DNA from: Streptomyces sp. NBC_01304
GTDB taxonomy: Bacteria; Actinomycetota; Actinomycetes; Streptomycetales; Streptomycetaceae
Assembly (NCBI RefSeq): GCF_035975855.1
Contig: NZ_CP109055.1
Span: 9,486,001-9,550,000 of the forward strand
Length of the DNA stretch: 64,000 bases
Direction: 5' to 3'
Shown: piece by piece, positions 1 through 7,565 of the stretch
Layout: each line of letters starts with the position of its first letter
How positions within the stretch are numbered: position 1 is the first letter of the stretch
Made by a program: the position numbers and the translations under genes
Notes under the pieces: generated by a model
What the model saw: only the letters and a program-made list of their open reading frames with translations
Database searches by the model: none
What the model was told of the DNA's origin: nothing

Positions 1-663
1 CGGCTGCGGGCGCGTGTGGCGGCCGGTGGACTGCTTGCCGTTGCCCGTCAGCACCTCGAAGGGCACCCCGTACCGGCGCATCGCCGCGGTGAACGCCGAG
101 CACACTGCGCGGGCACTGGGCACTGTCACTACGGAGGCGACCACCACGAACCGGGAGTGGTCATCGATTCCGGTGACCATCTTGCACTCCCGCCCGTCGG
201 CCAACGGCACCCCGCCGACCAGGTCCATCTGCCGCAGCTGCATCAGTGCCTCACGCTGCCAGCGGCGGTACTTGCGTGGATGCTGCTGTTCCTGGGAACG
301 CACCAGGCCGTTTGCGGGACAACACCCGGTGCACCGTCGCCCGCGACGGCGCCGACTCCAGGCCACGGCCACCGAGCTCGTGGGCGATCCGCCGAGCACC
401 CCACCGAGGGTGCTGCCGCCGCAGCCGGCAGATCATCGCTCGACTTCGGCCAGCAACCGAGTAGGGCTGATCCGCGGCCGGCGAGACCGGTCCGCAAGAT
501 CGGGCAGGCACTCCTGCTCAAACCGTCGCCGCCAGCCAGGTATGCAGCGCCTGGCGGGACGTGCCGTACCGGCAGCGACCTGCCCGACCGGCGACCTACC
601 AAGCACTTCACGAACGGCGCGGTACCAGCACTCGGTCAACTGCTGCGGATCCACGAACGTCAA
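1..663 (-). pseudogene. IS481-type transposase/integrase relic, cut by the window edge
   Basis: Three pieces of one transposase lie in different minus-strand frames. The N-terminal helix-turn-helix part is at 663-433 (ends RPRISPTRLLAEVE). The second helix-turn-helix part with QHPRWGARRIAHELG is at about 511-251. The start of the DDE catalytic domain is at about 250-1 (QMDLVGGVPLADGRECK, then a DDHSRF motif). Frame changes between the pieces show it is broken. At about 40-60 the usual LTDNGKQFTGR reads LTGNGKQSTGR, so the second catalytic aspartate is glycine. The C-terminus is off the window. IS481 membership rests on motif order and is fairly secure. Confidence 0.75.
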
Positions 664-814
664 CGAACCACGCTGGCCGCCTTGTTGAGTGAGAGATGGA
701 CGGACAATCAGCCGAACGTGTCAAGCGTTCCCAGAGCACAAACGGTGAAGCATGCCCTGAGACCTCACACCGACACGGGAGGACCTGTCGGTGATTCGAC
801 AGCTTCGGTGGGTG

Positions 815-866
815 TACGAGTAGGGGTCCGGCATGCCGCGCAGCGGGTGCCGGACCCCTACTCGTA
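815..866. terminator. Strong inverted repeat, probable terminator
   Basis: Perfect 19-bp arms at 815-833 and 848-866 (left arm TACGAGTAGGGGTCCGGCA) enclose a 14-nt loop. It lies between the IS481 relic and the hypothetical gene at 967-1344. There is no T-tract, as is common for Streptomyces terminators. It could instead be a protein-binding dyad. The rest of 664-966 shows nothing else recognisable. Confidence 0.55.
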
Positions 867-966
867 TGTGAGTGCACTCCTCCTGGTCTCCACGGAGTGG
901 CAGTGCCGCAGACGCAGTCCACCGACCCCATGCGTATGAGCAGGTCAATCGTCGGCGTCTGGCGGG

Positions 967-1344
967 TCACTCTGCGGACGTGGTCACCGAGTCACGAGCC
1001 AGTGTGCGTCCATTCTCGCCGATGAGTACTGCGGACACAGCGGTGCGCCCGCCGGGCTTGACTGGAATGCCGCTGCCATCACCGATGGCCACCGTGATCC
1101 TGCCCGCACCGCTCACCGACACGACCGCGGAGCCGCTCGCACGAGGGCGGTCCAGATCGACCAGTGTGACGACGAGGCGGCCAGGTCTGCCACATGTCCT
1201 GTACGACATCTCGATGGTGACCCGATCTGAGCCGGTCCGTACCCGCCCTATAGCAGCGGCAGGCAGATCAACCGATTCCAGGCCACCCCAGATGTGGGTG
1301 GAGAGCAGCGCAATCGCGACTAGCGCCACGCATATTGTCAGCAT
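967..1344 (-). CDS. Hypothetical small membrane-anchored or secreted protein
   Basis: 125 residues. The start at 1344 is chosen because GGAAGG lies about 10 bases upstream and the protein then opens directly with a hydrophobic segment (MLTICVALVAIALLSTHIWG), which is a signal anchor or uncleaved signal. The rest is beta-rich, with alternating Val/Thr/Ser and a glycine-rich stretch (VSGAGRITVAIGDGSG), consistent with a small extracytoplasmic beta domain. Two cysteine-free halves flank a single CGRPGRLVVTLVDLD segment. I do not recognise the family. It stands alone between a strong inverted repeat and an AT-richer intergenic region. Confidence 0.55.
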   Translation of the reverse strand: MLTICVALVAIALLSTHIWGGLESVDLPAAAIGRVRTGSDRVTIEMSYRTCGRPGRLVVTLVDLDRPRASGSAVVSVSGAGRITVAIGDGSGIPVKPGGRTAVSAVLIGENGRTLARDSVTTSAE

Positions 1345-1869
1345 CAGATGTCCGCCTTCCACTCTCAGGGTTCTGAGCGGGCAGTTGGGAGTCGTGGGCG
1401 ACGCCCAGTACTGCACCTCTGTATTCGCCGCGCATGTGCTTCACGCGGACCTATAGGAATCCTTGGATGCCGCAGTAGCCGTGGGCGAGCAATTCGAGGG
1501 CAGTCCACTCGATCGGCGCTCTTCGGTGTGATGCGTGAGCCGAGGGAGGGCCCTGCGGCTGGTTGCACACGGGCAACCAGCCAAGCGTACGGCCAACCAA
1601 TCTGTCCCGTCGGTGATGACTGGCGGAAGTTTCCCTATGGGTCTCGCTACCTCAGTCGGCTCAGGGTTTCCGTTTACCGAGGAGGACATAAGGGCCCGCG
1701 AGTTAATTCAACGTCGTTAAAAGTAGCTGGAGTTGAGATTCGGAGTACGATAACGCTCATTTCTGAGGTGCAATCAGTTACTCGCATGCGCGGCGATAAC
1801 TGTGCTGTTCTTGGAACACGCCGCCCCGGCCAACACCGAAGGCGCGTACCCCTTTAGAGGAGGATTTCC
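1345..1869. other. Intergenic region, no gene recognised
   Basis: About 520 bp. The part at 1700-1810 is visibly more AT-rich than its surroundings and probably carries the promoter of the frameshifted gene at 1870. A clear GAGGAGG ribosome binding site sits at 1857-1863. Open frames here lack convincing starts or codon bias. Confidence 0.4.
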
Positions 1870-2614
1870 ATGCCCCTGTGTAATCCTTGTTCGCGATGCG
1901 GGAAGCGCGCCCAGTCGGGCGGGCCCTCGACCCAGGTGAAGCCCGGGAACCGTCGTGTGCGGACCCACCGCAGCAGGGAACCTGCCAGCCTCACTGAGTG
2001 CGCATCAGGCGCAGTCCCCTTATGGCGTCCGGCCATCCGTACCAGTTTCCGCCCCTGCTCCTCGGGGTTGGACCAGCACGTATCTGACCTGCTCTACCGT
2101 GGCGCCGACCAGGCGCACCAATGGGCCGAGGTTGAAGAGGACCTCGCCCGGCACGCGCTGGGCGCCCTATGGGTCTCGGCCGACGGCGGAACCATCGCCG
2201 CCCGAGTGCGTCGGCTGACCGGCCGTGCCGCGCCGCTGCCGCCCACCAAGGCCCACAGCCGCCAGGAGTTGGCGGATTCGATTGGCATGGTGACCGCTCT
2301 GGCCCTTCGTCGCTTGCGTCGCCGCGCCCTGGCAGGTACAGGCTGGCGGTCAGGACGTATGTCGGTGCGACGCTACTTCCTCGGCCAGTGCGTACGGCTG
2401 TGGCCCTTGGAGCTACGCCGTTGGGTCCGAGAACAGCCCCCGGGGCCCCGCCCTGCTGGCCTTCGAGCATGCGGCCAGGCTGCAGGCCGCCGAGAGTTGG
2501 AGCGAGCCGGAGGTGCGCGCCATCGAGCGCTGGGACATGGTCATGTTCGTGGCTGGGCTCGACTCGCGCATCCGGACCGCGCTGAGCGAGCGGCTCGCCG
2601 GCAATCCGCGGTGA
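1870..2614 (+). pseudogene. Frameshifted hypothetical gene
   Basis: A strong GAGGAGG precedes ATG 1870, but coherent protein sequence jumps between frames. An N-terminal Pro/Ser-rich stretch (SVPVSAPAPRGWT) reads in the frame of 1955. The central part (LLYRGADQAHQWAEVEEDLA, ARHALGALWVSADGG, up to about 2405) reads in the frame of 1870. The end (NSPRGPALLAFEHAARLQAA, then FVAGLDSRIRTALSERLAG, TGA at 2612-2614) reads in the frame of 2429. At least two frame changes, near 2070 and 2405-2428, are needed. No function is known to me. It could be sequencing error rather than decay. The next gene has its own start and is treated separately. Confidence 0.55.
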
Positions 2615-2751
2615 TCGGCCGCGGAGAACACCCTCGCCGCCCGACACGCCATATGGCGACTCTGCTTAAGGCCCGTCTTTCGAGCCCATCCATCCCGGGC
2701 GCCCGATACCTCCCAAGGCCGACGCCCCTCCTGCCTCTCAGGAGTGCTCCA

Positions 2752-3453
2752 ATGATGTTCCTCGCACGTACCGCGACTCTGGCCGGCCGCATCTGGCCGC
2801 GTCATCGACAGGGAGTGACGGTGGTAAGAGCCGCCCGTCCCACTCTCCCTGACCTCACTGTATTCCCCGGACGCTGCTTCTTTACCGCAGGTTCGGACAA
2901 TGCATACACCGCCTGTGTGCGTTCCATGCTGGTTGACAGAGGCGCGTATGCGCCTTCGCATCATCCAGTGCTCGTGCAGGGGTGGAGTGAGGACGACCGG
3001 GAGGCGTGTGCGCTCTTCCAGCGCGCCCAGGGCTGGCGTGGGCGCAGAGCTGGTGGCCGTATGAACCGGGCGACTTGGGACGTGCTGGTCAACGGCGAAG
3101 GCAAAGACGTCCACCACCCATCGCACCCCAGCGTGTCCTGGACGTCCAGAACGGCGGCGCCCCCGGGCTTCCCCGGTAGAGACATCTTTGGGGACGACCA
3201 CGCCAATGTATGGATTCTTATGGTCCGGCTGCGACTGGTCGCTCATGGATATCTTACGGCCCAGCGCACAGCCCGATACGGCCGGCTGCCGGACAAGACC
3301 GCTGAGTGGCACGACTACGTGGACGAAGCGCGCTGTTGGGACGAGCACATTCGCCACGCTTGTACGTGCTTCCAGTTGGACCACGGACTGAGGGGCGCTC
3401 AAGCAGACGGAATCCCCACGGAAAAGACCTGGGAGTTGCTGTGGAGCCAGTGA
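2752..3453 (+). CDS. Tandem peptidoglycan-binding domain protein
   Basis: 233 residues from ATG 2752, chosen because AGGAG ends 7 bases upstream; an in-frame extension to 1870 belongs to the broken gene before it. Two copies of the PG_binding_1 fold are visible. One, at about residues 35-120, carries FPGRCFFTAGSDN and ACALFQRAQGWRG...TWDVLV. The second, at about 140-232, carries FPGRDIFGDDHAN and CFQLDHGLRGAQADGIPTEKTWELL. The family binds cell-wall stem peptides and normally sits next to a catalytic module, which is absent here. The N-terminus is only weakly hydrophobic, so export is unproven. The stop overlaps the start of the WhiB-like gene, suggesting co-transcription. Confidence 0.65.
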   Translation: MMFLARTATLAGRIWPRHRQGVTVVRAARPTLPDLTVFPGRCFFTAGSDNAYTACVRSMLVDRGAYAPSHHPVLVQGWSEDDREACALFQRAQGWRGRRAGGRMNRATWDVLVNGEGKDVHHPSHPSVSWTSRTAAPPGFPGRDIFGDDHANVWILMVRLRLVAHGYLTAQRTARYGRLPDKTAEWHDYVDEARCWDEHIRHACTCFQLDHGLRGAQADGIPTEKTWELLWSQ

Positions 3454-3932
3454 TATCCGGAAACAGTAGTGATCGCAGGTGGATTCTGTCCGCAGCCTGC
3501 GAGGGTGCCGATACTGAACTCTTCTTCACGTTGAATACGGCGGCAGAAGGAAAGGCCCGAAAGCTGTGCAACCGTTGCCCGGTCAGCACAGAGTGCTTGG
3601 CCTATGCACTGGATGAGCGCATACCGTTCGGCCTCTTCGGCGGCACAAGTGCCAAATGGCGCGCCCGCCTTATCGAGCGTCACCCGAAGACGGCGTCCTG
3701 GCATGCAGCCCTCATACACGCACGGGACGTCCAGCGGGCCGGCCAGCGGCACCCCCGCACGAAGAGCCCGAAGGGCGTGCCCCCCGCCCCAGGTCGAAGT
3801 CCGGCAAGGGACCTACGATTCCACGGTGCGCGGTTCGGGTGTGGTTCAACCCGCGAAGGCTGCTCCCGGTTCGCGCCGGACGAGGGCCCACCAGCCTCGC
3901 GTACCAGTGCAGTCTGGGACTGCCACCAATGA
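3441..3932 (+). CDS. WhiB-like Fe-S transcription factor
   Basis: Wbl family proteins bind a [4Fe-4S] cluster and act with the principal sigma factor. The four cluster cysteines are visible in ACEGADTELFF and CNRCPVSTEC. They are followed by the beta-turn motif as GLFGGTS (usually GVWGG) and a basic KWRARLIER helix. GTG 3441 is taken as start, with GGGAG 5 bases upstream; GTG 3450 is an alternative. Both overlap the stop of the peptidoglycan-binding gene. The frame runs to 163 codons, longer than a typical 85-130-residue Wbl. The C-terminal 80 residues are Arg/Pro-rich and unrecognised. Confidence 0.8.
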   Translation: MEPVISGNSSDRRWILSAACEGADTELFFTLNTAAEGKARKLCNRCPVSTECLAYALDERIPFGLFGGTSAKWRARLIERHPKTASWHAALIHARDVQRAGQRHPRTKSPKGVPPAPGRSPARDLRFHGARFGCGSTREGCSRFAPDEGPPASRTSAVWDCHQ

Positions 3933-3990
3933 TGGCCTTATGCTCCACGGCCGGTTCCGTTCTCCTCTGAAGTGCGACGGTGCTGGCTCC

Positions 3991-4075
3991 GGGCGAGTGG
4001 CGAAACGGAAAACGCGGCGGACTTAAACTCCGCTGTCCCTCAGGGGACTTGTGGGTTCGACTCCCACCTCGCTCA
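3991..4075 (+). tRNA. tRNA-Leu (anticodon UAA)
   Basis: 85-nt class II tRNA. The acceptor stem is GGGCGAG with CTCGCTC (one G-U). The D stem is GCG/CGC, and the anticodon stem GCGGA/TCCGC carries loop CTTAAAC, so anticodon UAA. A long variable arm GTCCC-TCAG-GGGAC and T arm GTGGG-TTCGACT-CCCAC follow, with discriminator A at 4075. CCA is not encoded. It reads UUA, the rare leucine codon normally served by bldA in Streptomyces. Its acceptor and variable arms differ from the bldA sequence as I remember it, so it is probably an additional UUA-reading tRNA. Confidence 0.93.
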
Positions 4076-4076
4076 C

Positions 4077-4448
4077 GTGATCTCCTACCTAGAACTCGCG
4101 CTGAAGTGCGCCGCAAAATCGTCCTGCCACTACCGCGTCGGAGCAGTGCTCGTGCGCGGAGGCAGGGTCCTTGCCCACGCGTACAACCGCCCCAGAAATC
4201 ATCCCGCGACCGATTTCCGACACGCGACCTTCCACGCAGAGGAAGTTCTCCTCCGTAAGGCAGCTAACCCCAGGGGTGCCACGGCGTACGTGGCCCGAGT
4301 TGGCTCCGCCGGCACCCCGCGCATGGCTCGTCCCTGCCCGAGATGTCAACGAGCGCTGGCCCGTAGCGGTGTCACGCTGGCCCACTACACCACAGCCGCC
4401 GGCCCCGAGAGTATTCGCTGGCCACCCATTCGCCTGCACCGCACGTGA
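4077..4448 (+). CDS. Cytidine/deoxycytidylate-type deaminase beside tRNA genes
   Basis: 123 residues, with the zinc deaminase motifs HAEE at about residues 53-56 and PCPRCQ at about 85-90. The H and two C residues bind zinc and the E shuttles protons. The first core strand RVGAVLVRGGRVLAHAYN starts near residue 19, so translation must begin at GTG 4077. That is two bases after the tRNA-Leu discriminator base, leaving no room for a ribosome binding site outside the tRNA. It resembles short stand-alone CDA-fold enzymes; the substrate (free nucleotide, tRNA or other) cannot be told. A second tRNA follows 22 bases after the stop. Confidence 0.75.
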   Translation: MISYLELALKCAAKSSCHYRVGAVLVRGGRVLAHAYNRPRNHPATDFRHATFHAEEVLLRKAANPRGATAYVARVGSAGTPRMARPCPRCQRALARSGVTLAHYTTAAGPESIRWPPIRLHRT

Positions 4449-4470
4449 CGCCATCTACGGAACGAGACAT

Positions 4471-4544
4471 GGGGCGTTAGCTCAGCTGGTCAGAGCAGGG
4501 GACTCATAATCCTCCGGTCGCGGGTTCAAGTCCCGCACGCCCCA
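4471..4544 (+). tRNA. tRNA with CAU anticodon (Met or Ile2)
   Basis: 74-nt tRNA. The acceptor GGGGCGT/ACGCCCC is fully paired and the D arm is GCTC...GAGC. The anticodon stem GGGGA/TCCTC carries loop CTCATAA (anticodon CAU), and the T arm is GCGGG-TTCAAGT-CCCGC, with discriminator A. CCA is not encoded. CAU serves elongator Met or, after lysidine modification, Ile2. I cannot separate these from sequence alone. There is no unpaired 1-72 position, so it is not initiator tRNA. Confidence 0.93.
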
Positions 4545-4688
4545 CCGCCTCGCATCAACTTTCCTGGCAAGCAGCGAAGTTGATGCGGCGATACCAGGTC
4601 CCGGTTCCTTTGGCCGAGGCCCCAAGTCTCCGATCCAAGCTCCAAGCCCCAAGGCCGAGTCCCATGACCTGAATCGTGAGGAAGCGCG

Positions 4689-5657
4689 ATGACAACGTTC
4701 ACCCCCCACACCCCGGCCCCTGACCGTCACGCCCACATGCCGCACCGCCGCTGCGGTCGCAGTGGCTTACACCTGCCGGCGCTCTCGCTAGCCTTGTCCC
4801 GCAGCCTCGGCGACAATTCTCCGTTCCAGAACCACACGGCGCTGATCCACCACGCCTTCGATCGAGGCATCACCCACTTTGACCTTGCTCCCCAGTACGG
4901 CCCCCCGCAGGGTGCTGCTGAGAAGAACTTTGGCCGGGTCCTGGCTGGCCTGCGGCCCTGGCGCGACGAGCTCATCGTCTCCGTCAGCCCGTCCCTCGCC
5001 GCGCTCACGGGGTTTGGCTCGCGCAAGCACATGCGCGCCTCCCTCGACGCCACCCTGCGCCGCACCGGCCTGGAGTACGTCGACATCTACTACGCTCACC
5101 GCCCTGATCCCCGGGTCCCACTCGAGGAAACCATGGAGGCTTTGGCCACGGCGGTTCATGAGGGCAAGGCCCTGTACGTGGGACTATCCGGGTACGCTCC
5201 CGCCACCTTGAACAGGGCCGCCGCCATCCTCGCGGACCTCGGATCCCCACCGGCCGTGTGCCAGGCCTCGTACTCCCTGCTCAACCAGTGGGTGACCGAA
5301 GGCCTCCTTGACGTGCTCACTCAGCATGGCGTAGGGCTGGTGGCTGGGGCGCCACTCGCCCACGGAGCCCTTGTAAGTACCTCGCCTACGTTCCCTGTCA
5401 TCACCTCTCAGGACGAGGCGGTCGAGATGCTGGCTGACATTGCGCAGACGCGTGGCCAGTCCCTGCCGCAATTGGCCCTGTCGTGGCTGCTGCACGACAC
5501 ACGAGTCACCACCGTGCTTAGCGGGGCATCCACAGCCATCCACTTGGAAGAGAATCGGGCGGCTGTGGAGCGGGGGGACCTCACCCCGGGGGAACTGGTG
5601 CTCATTGCGGACGCGCTGGGCGTCGCGGGGGTTGAGGGGGGAGTGCGCGGGGCCTAA
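4689..5657 (+). CDS. Aldo/keto reductase homologue lacking the usual catalytic lysine
   Basis: 322 residues from ATG 4689 (GAGGAAG upstream). It has the AKR barrel and resembles the YghZ/AKR14 group: HFDLAPQYGPP (catalytic Asp and Tyr), LEYVDIYYAHRPDPRVPLEE (catalytic His region) and GKALYVGLSGY are all present. At the strand where the family has the catalytic lysine (usually STKAG) this protein reads SVSPS at about residues 98-102, so the Lys of the Asp-Tyr-Lys-His tetrad is missing. It may be non-catalytic or use another mechanism. No operon partner is evident. Upstream lies the tRNA(CAU) gene and downstream a broken surface-protein gene. Confidence 0.75.
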   Translation: MTTFTPHTPAPDRHAHMPHRRCGRSGLHLPALSLALSRSLGDNSPFQNHTALIHHAFDRGITHFDLAPQYGPPQGAAEKNFGRVLAGLRPWRDELIVSVSPSLAALTGFGSRKHMRASLDATLRRTGLEYVDIYYAHRPDPRVPLEETMEALATAVHEGKALYVGLSGYAPATLNRAAAILADLGSPPAVCQASYSLLNQWVTEGLLDVLTQHGVGLVAGAPLAHGALVSTSPTFPVITSQDEAVEMLADIAQTRGQSLPQLALSWLLHDTRVTTVLSGASTAIHLEENRAAVERGDLTPGELVLIADALGVAGVEGGVRGA

Positions 5658-5783
5658 TCCGCAGTTCGCGTTGGCGGTCGGCAGGGAACGGAGCCTCCTC
5701 GCCCGGGGGATCTCCGTGCGTCGGGGGCTCACCTGTGGTGAGGAGCCGCGGCTCATGGTCAACAAGACGGCTTTCCCCGGCAG

Positions 5784-6488
5784 GTGGCACCCGGCGGCAA
5801 GGTCACCTACACCGTGACCCTGCGCAACCCGGGCTCCACCGACTACGCTGGAGCCGACTTCAACGATGACCTCACCAAGGTCCTCGACGACGGCACCTAC
5901 AACAAGGACGCCAAGGCCAGCTCCGGCAAGGTCGCCTACAAGAAGCCGAAGCTGAGTCGGACCGGTGACGTCGCCGCGGGCAAGACTGTCACGGTCACTT
6001 ACCCGGTGAAGGCAGCCGTCCGCCCGGCCGGTGACAGGAAACTCACCAACGTCATCACCAGCTCCAGCAACACCAATTGTCCGGTGCCGATGAACCGCGC
6101 GGCCGGGGTCATCGACAAGAACTGCACCACCACGACGCCCGTCACGAAGAAGATCACCGTGATCAAGAAGGACGCCAGGACAGGTGCCCGACTGCACGGC
6201 GCGGTGTTCGAACTGTGGCGTGAGTCCAGCGGCAAGGCCGGACTGCAGTATTCGGGCAAGAACGCCGACATCCGGATCGGTACCGGCTGCGCCACCGATC
6301 TCAAGGAGACGTGTACCTTCTACGCTACCGGCAACGGGTAGTTCTACGTGCGGGAGACCGCTGTCCCCGAGGGCTACGTCCTGCCCCGTGGCGCGGCGGC
6401 GATCCACGGACCGCGCACGGTCTCGGAGCGCACCGGCGAACTCGACATCACCCTGACCAACCGTCCCGGTGGAGGCAAGAAGAAGTAA
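5784..6488 (+). pseudogene. Fragment of a DUF11/SpaA-type surface protein
   Basis: The frame starts abruptly inside a DUF11-like Ig domain (GGKVTYTVTLRNPGSTDYAG), continues into a SpaA/prealbumin-like domain (ITVIKKDARTGARLHGAVFE), hits an in-frame TAG at 6339-6341, and then continues in the same frame with FYVRETAVPEGYVLPRG to TAA at 6486-6488. The 5' part of the gene with signal peptide is missing, and there is no sorting signal after the last domain. It is related in style to the intact surface protein at 30595-34059 but is not a copy of it. Confidence 0.7.
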
Positions 6489-6507
6489 CGCTTCGCACCT
6501 CCACGAA

Positions 6508-6546
6508 GGCAGCCCGTCCACCGTCTCCCAGGGTGGGCGGGCTGCC
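6508..6546. terminator. Bidirectional hairpin terminator
   Basis: Arms GGCAGCCCG (6508-6516) and CGGGCTGCC (6538-6546) are extended by CCACC/GGTGG with one bulge. It lies between two convergent units, the surface-protein fragment and the LacI gene. Confidence 0.65.
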
Positions 6547-6563
6547 CGCATCGAGCGGTCACG

Positions 6564-7565
6564 TCAGGCCACTTCCGGTACCGGCCCCGTCGTCGAGCGG
6601 ATGACCAGTTCCGGATCGAAGAGCAGCTCGCCGGTGGGCACGTCGCGATTGCCGACGAGGGCGAGGACGCTCCGGCCGGCCTCCAGGGCGAGGCGGTCGG
6701 CGGGCTGGCGGACCGTGGTCAGCGGGGGATCGGTGAACTCCGTGATCATCGTGCCGTCGTAGCCCACGACCGAGACCTCGTCCGGGACCGAGCGGCCGAG
6801 GCGCCGGATGCCCCGGATCGCGCCGAGCGCCATGTAGTCGCTGGCCGCGACGATCGCTGTGGCGCCGAGGCCGAGCAGGGTGCCGGCCGCCGCCTGGCCG
6901 CCCTCCACGGTGTAGGACTGCCGGATCACCAGGCGTTCGGCGTCCTCGACGCCGCGCTTGGCCATCGAGGTGAGGAAACCTTGGACGCGCCGGTCGGCGG
7001 GGTGGTTGCCGGCCGGGCCCGAGGCCATGCCGATGGTGCGGTGGCCCAGGCGGTACAGGTGGTCGACGGCCAGTTCGGCGGCGAGGGCGTCGTCGGTCGA
7101 GTAGACGGGGGCGGGCACGCCGTCCGTGAACTCGCCGTTGATGCCCACGTACGGAATGCGCCGGGCGCGCAGGATTTCGTACGTCTCCGTGTCGGCGCCT
7201 TCGATGGTGTTGGACGCGGACAGGAAGACGACGGCGGCGACGCCCTTGTCCACGAGGGAGTTGATGAAGTCGCGTTCCTGTACGCCGCCGGGGAAGGCGG
7301 GGCAGAGGACTGTTTTGAGGCCGTGCGGTGCTAGCGCGGACTCAATGCGCTCGGCGACGTCCGCGAAGAAGGGGTTGGACACGAACTCTGTGACGACGGC
7401 GACGAGTTGGCCCTGGGTGGGCCGTTCGTAGCCGAGTTCGGTCATGGCCTGCTCGACGGCGTCCCTGGTCTTCTTGGCCACGCCCTGGCGCCGGTTGATG
7501 ACCCGGCTGACGGTTGCCTCACTGACCTGGGCCCGCACTGCGACCTCGGTGATGCCGACCTTCAT
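6564..7565 (-). CDS. LacI-family transcriptional regulator
   Basis: 333 residues. The N-terminal HTH with hinge is VGITEVAVRAQVSEATVSRV followed by INRRQGVAKKTRDAVEQAM. The periplasmic-binding-protein-like effector domain follows (PYVGINGEFTDGVPAPVYST, GYDGTMITEF near residue 275). LacI regulators repress sugar-use operons until a sugar ligand binds. ATG 7565 overlaps the stop of the GH36 gene (ATGA), so it is the last gene of the transporter/GH36 operon and is probably autoregulated. Likely targets are the promoters in the gap at 12458-12675. Confidence 0.88.
   Translation of the reverse strand: MKVGITEVAVRAQVSEATVSRVINRRQGVAKKTRDAVEQAMTELGYERPTQGQLVAVVTEFVSNPFFADVAERIESALAPHGLKTVLCPAFPGGVQERDFINSLVDKGVAAVVFLSASNTIEGADTETYEILRARRIPYVGINGEFTDGVPAPVYSTDDALAAELAVDHLYRLGHRTIGMASGPAGNHPADRRVQGFLTSMAKRGVEDAERLVIRQSYTVEGGQAAAGTLLGLGATAIVAASDYMALGAIRGIRRLGRSVPDEVSVVGYDGTMITEFTDPPLTTVRQPADRLALEAGRSVLALVGNRDVPTGELLFDPELVIRSTTGPVPEVA

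Noticed and set aside
14..939. Long plus-strand frames across the left end
   Set aside because: They are antisense to the IS481 relic and have Arg/Pro-rich shadow composition.
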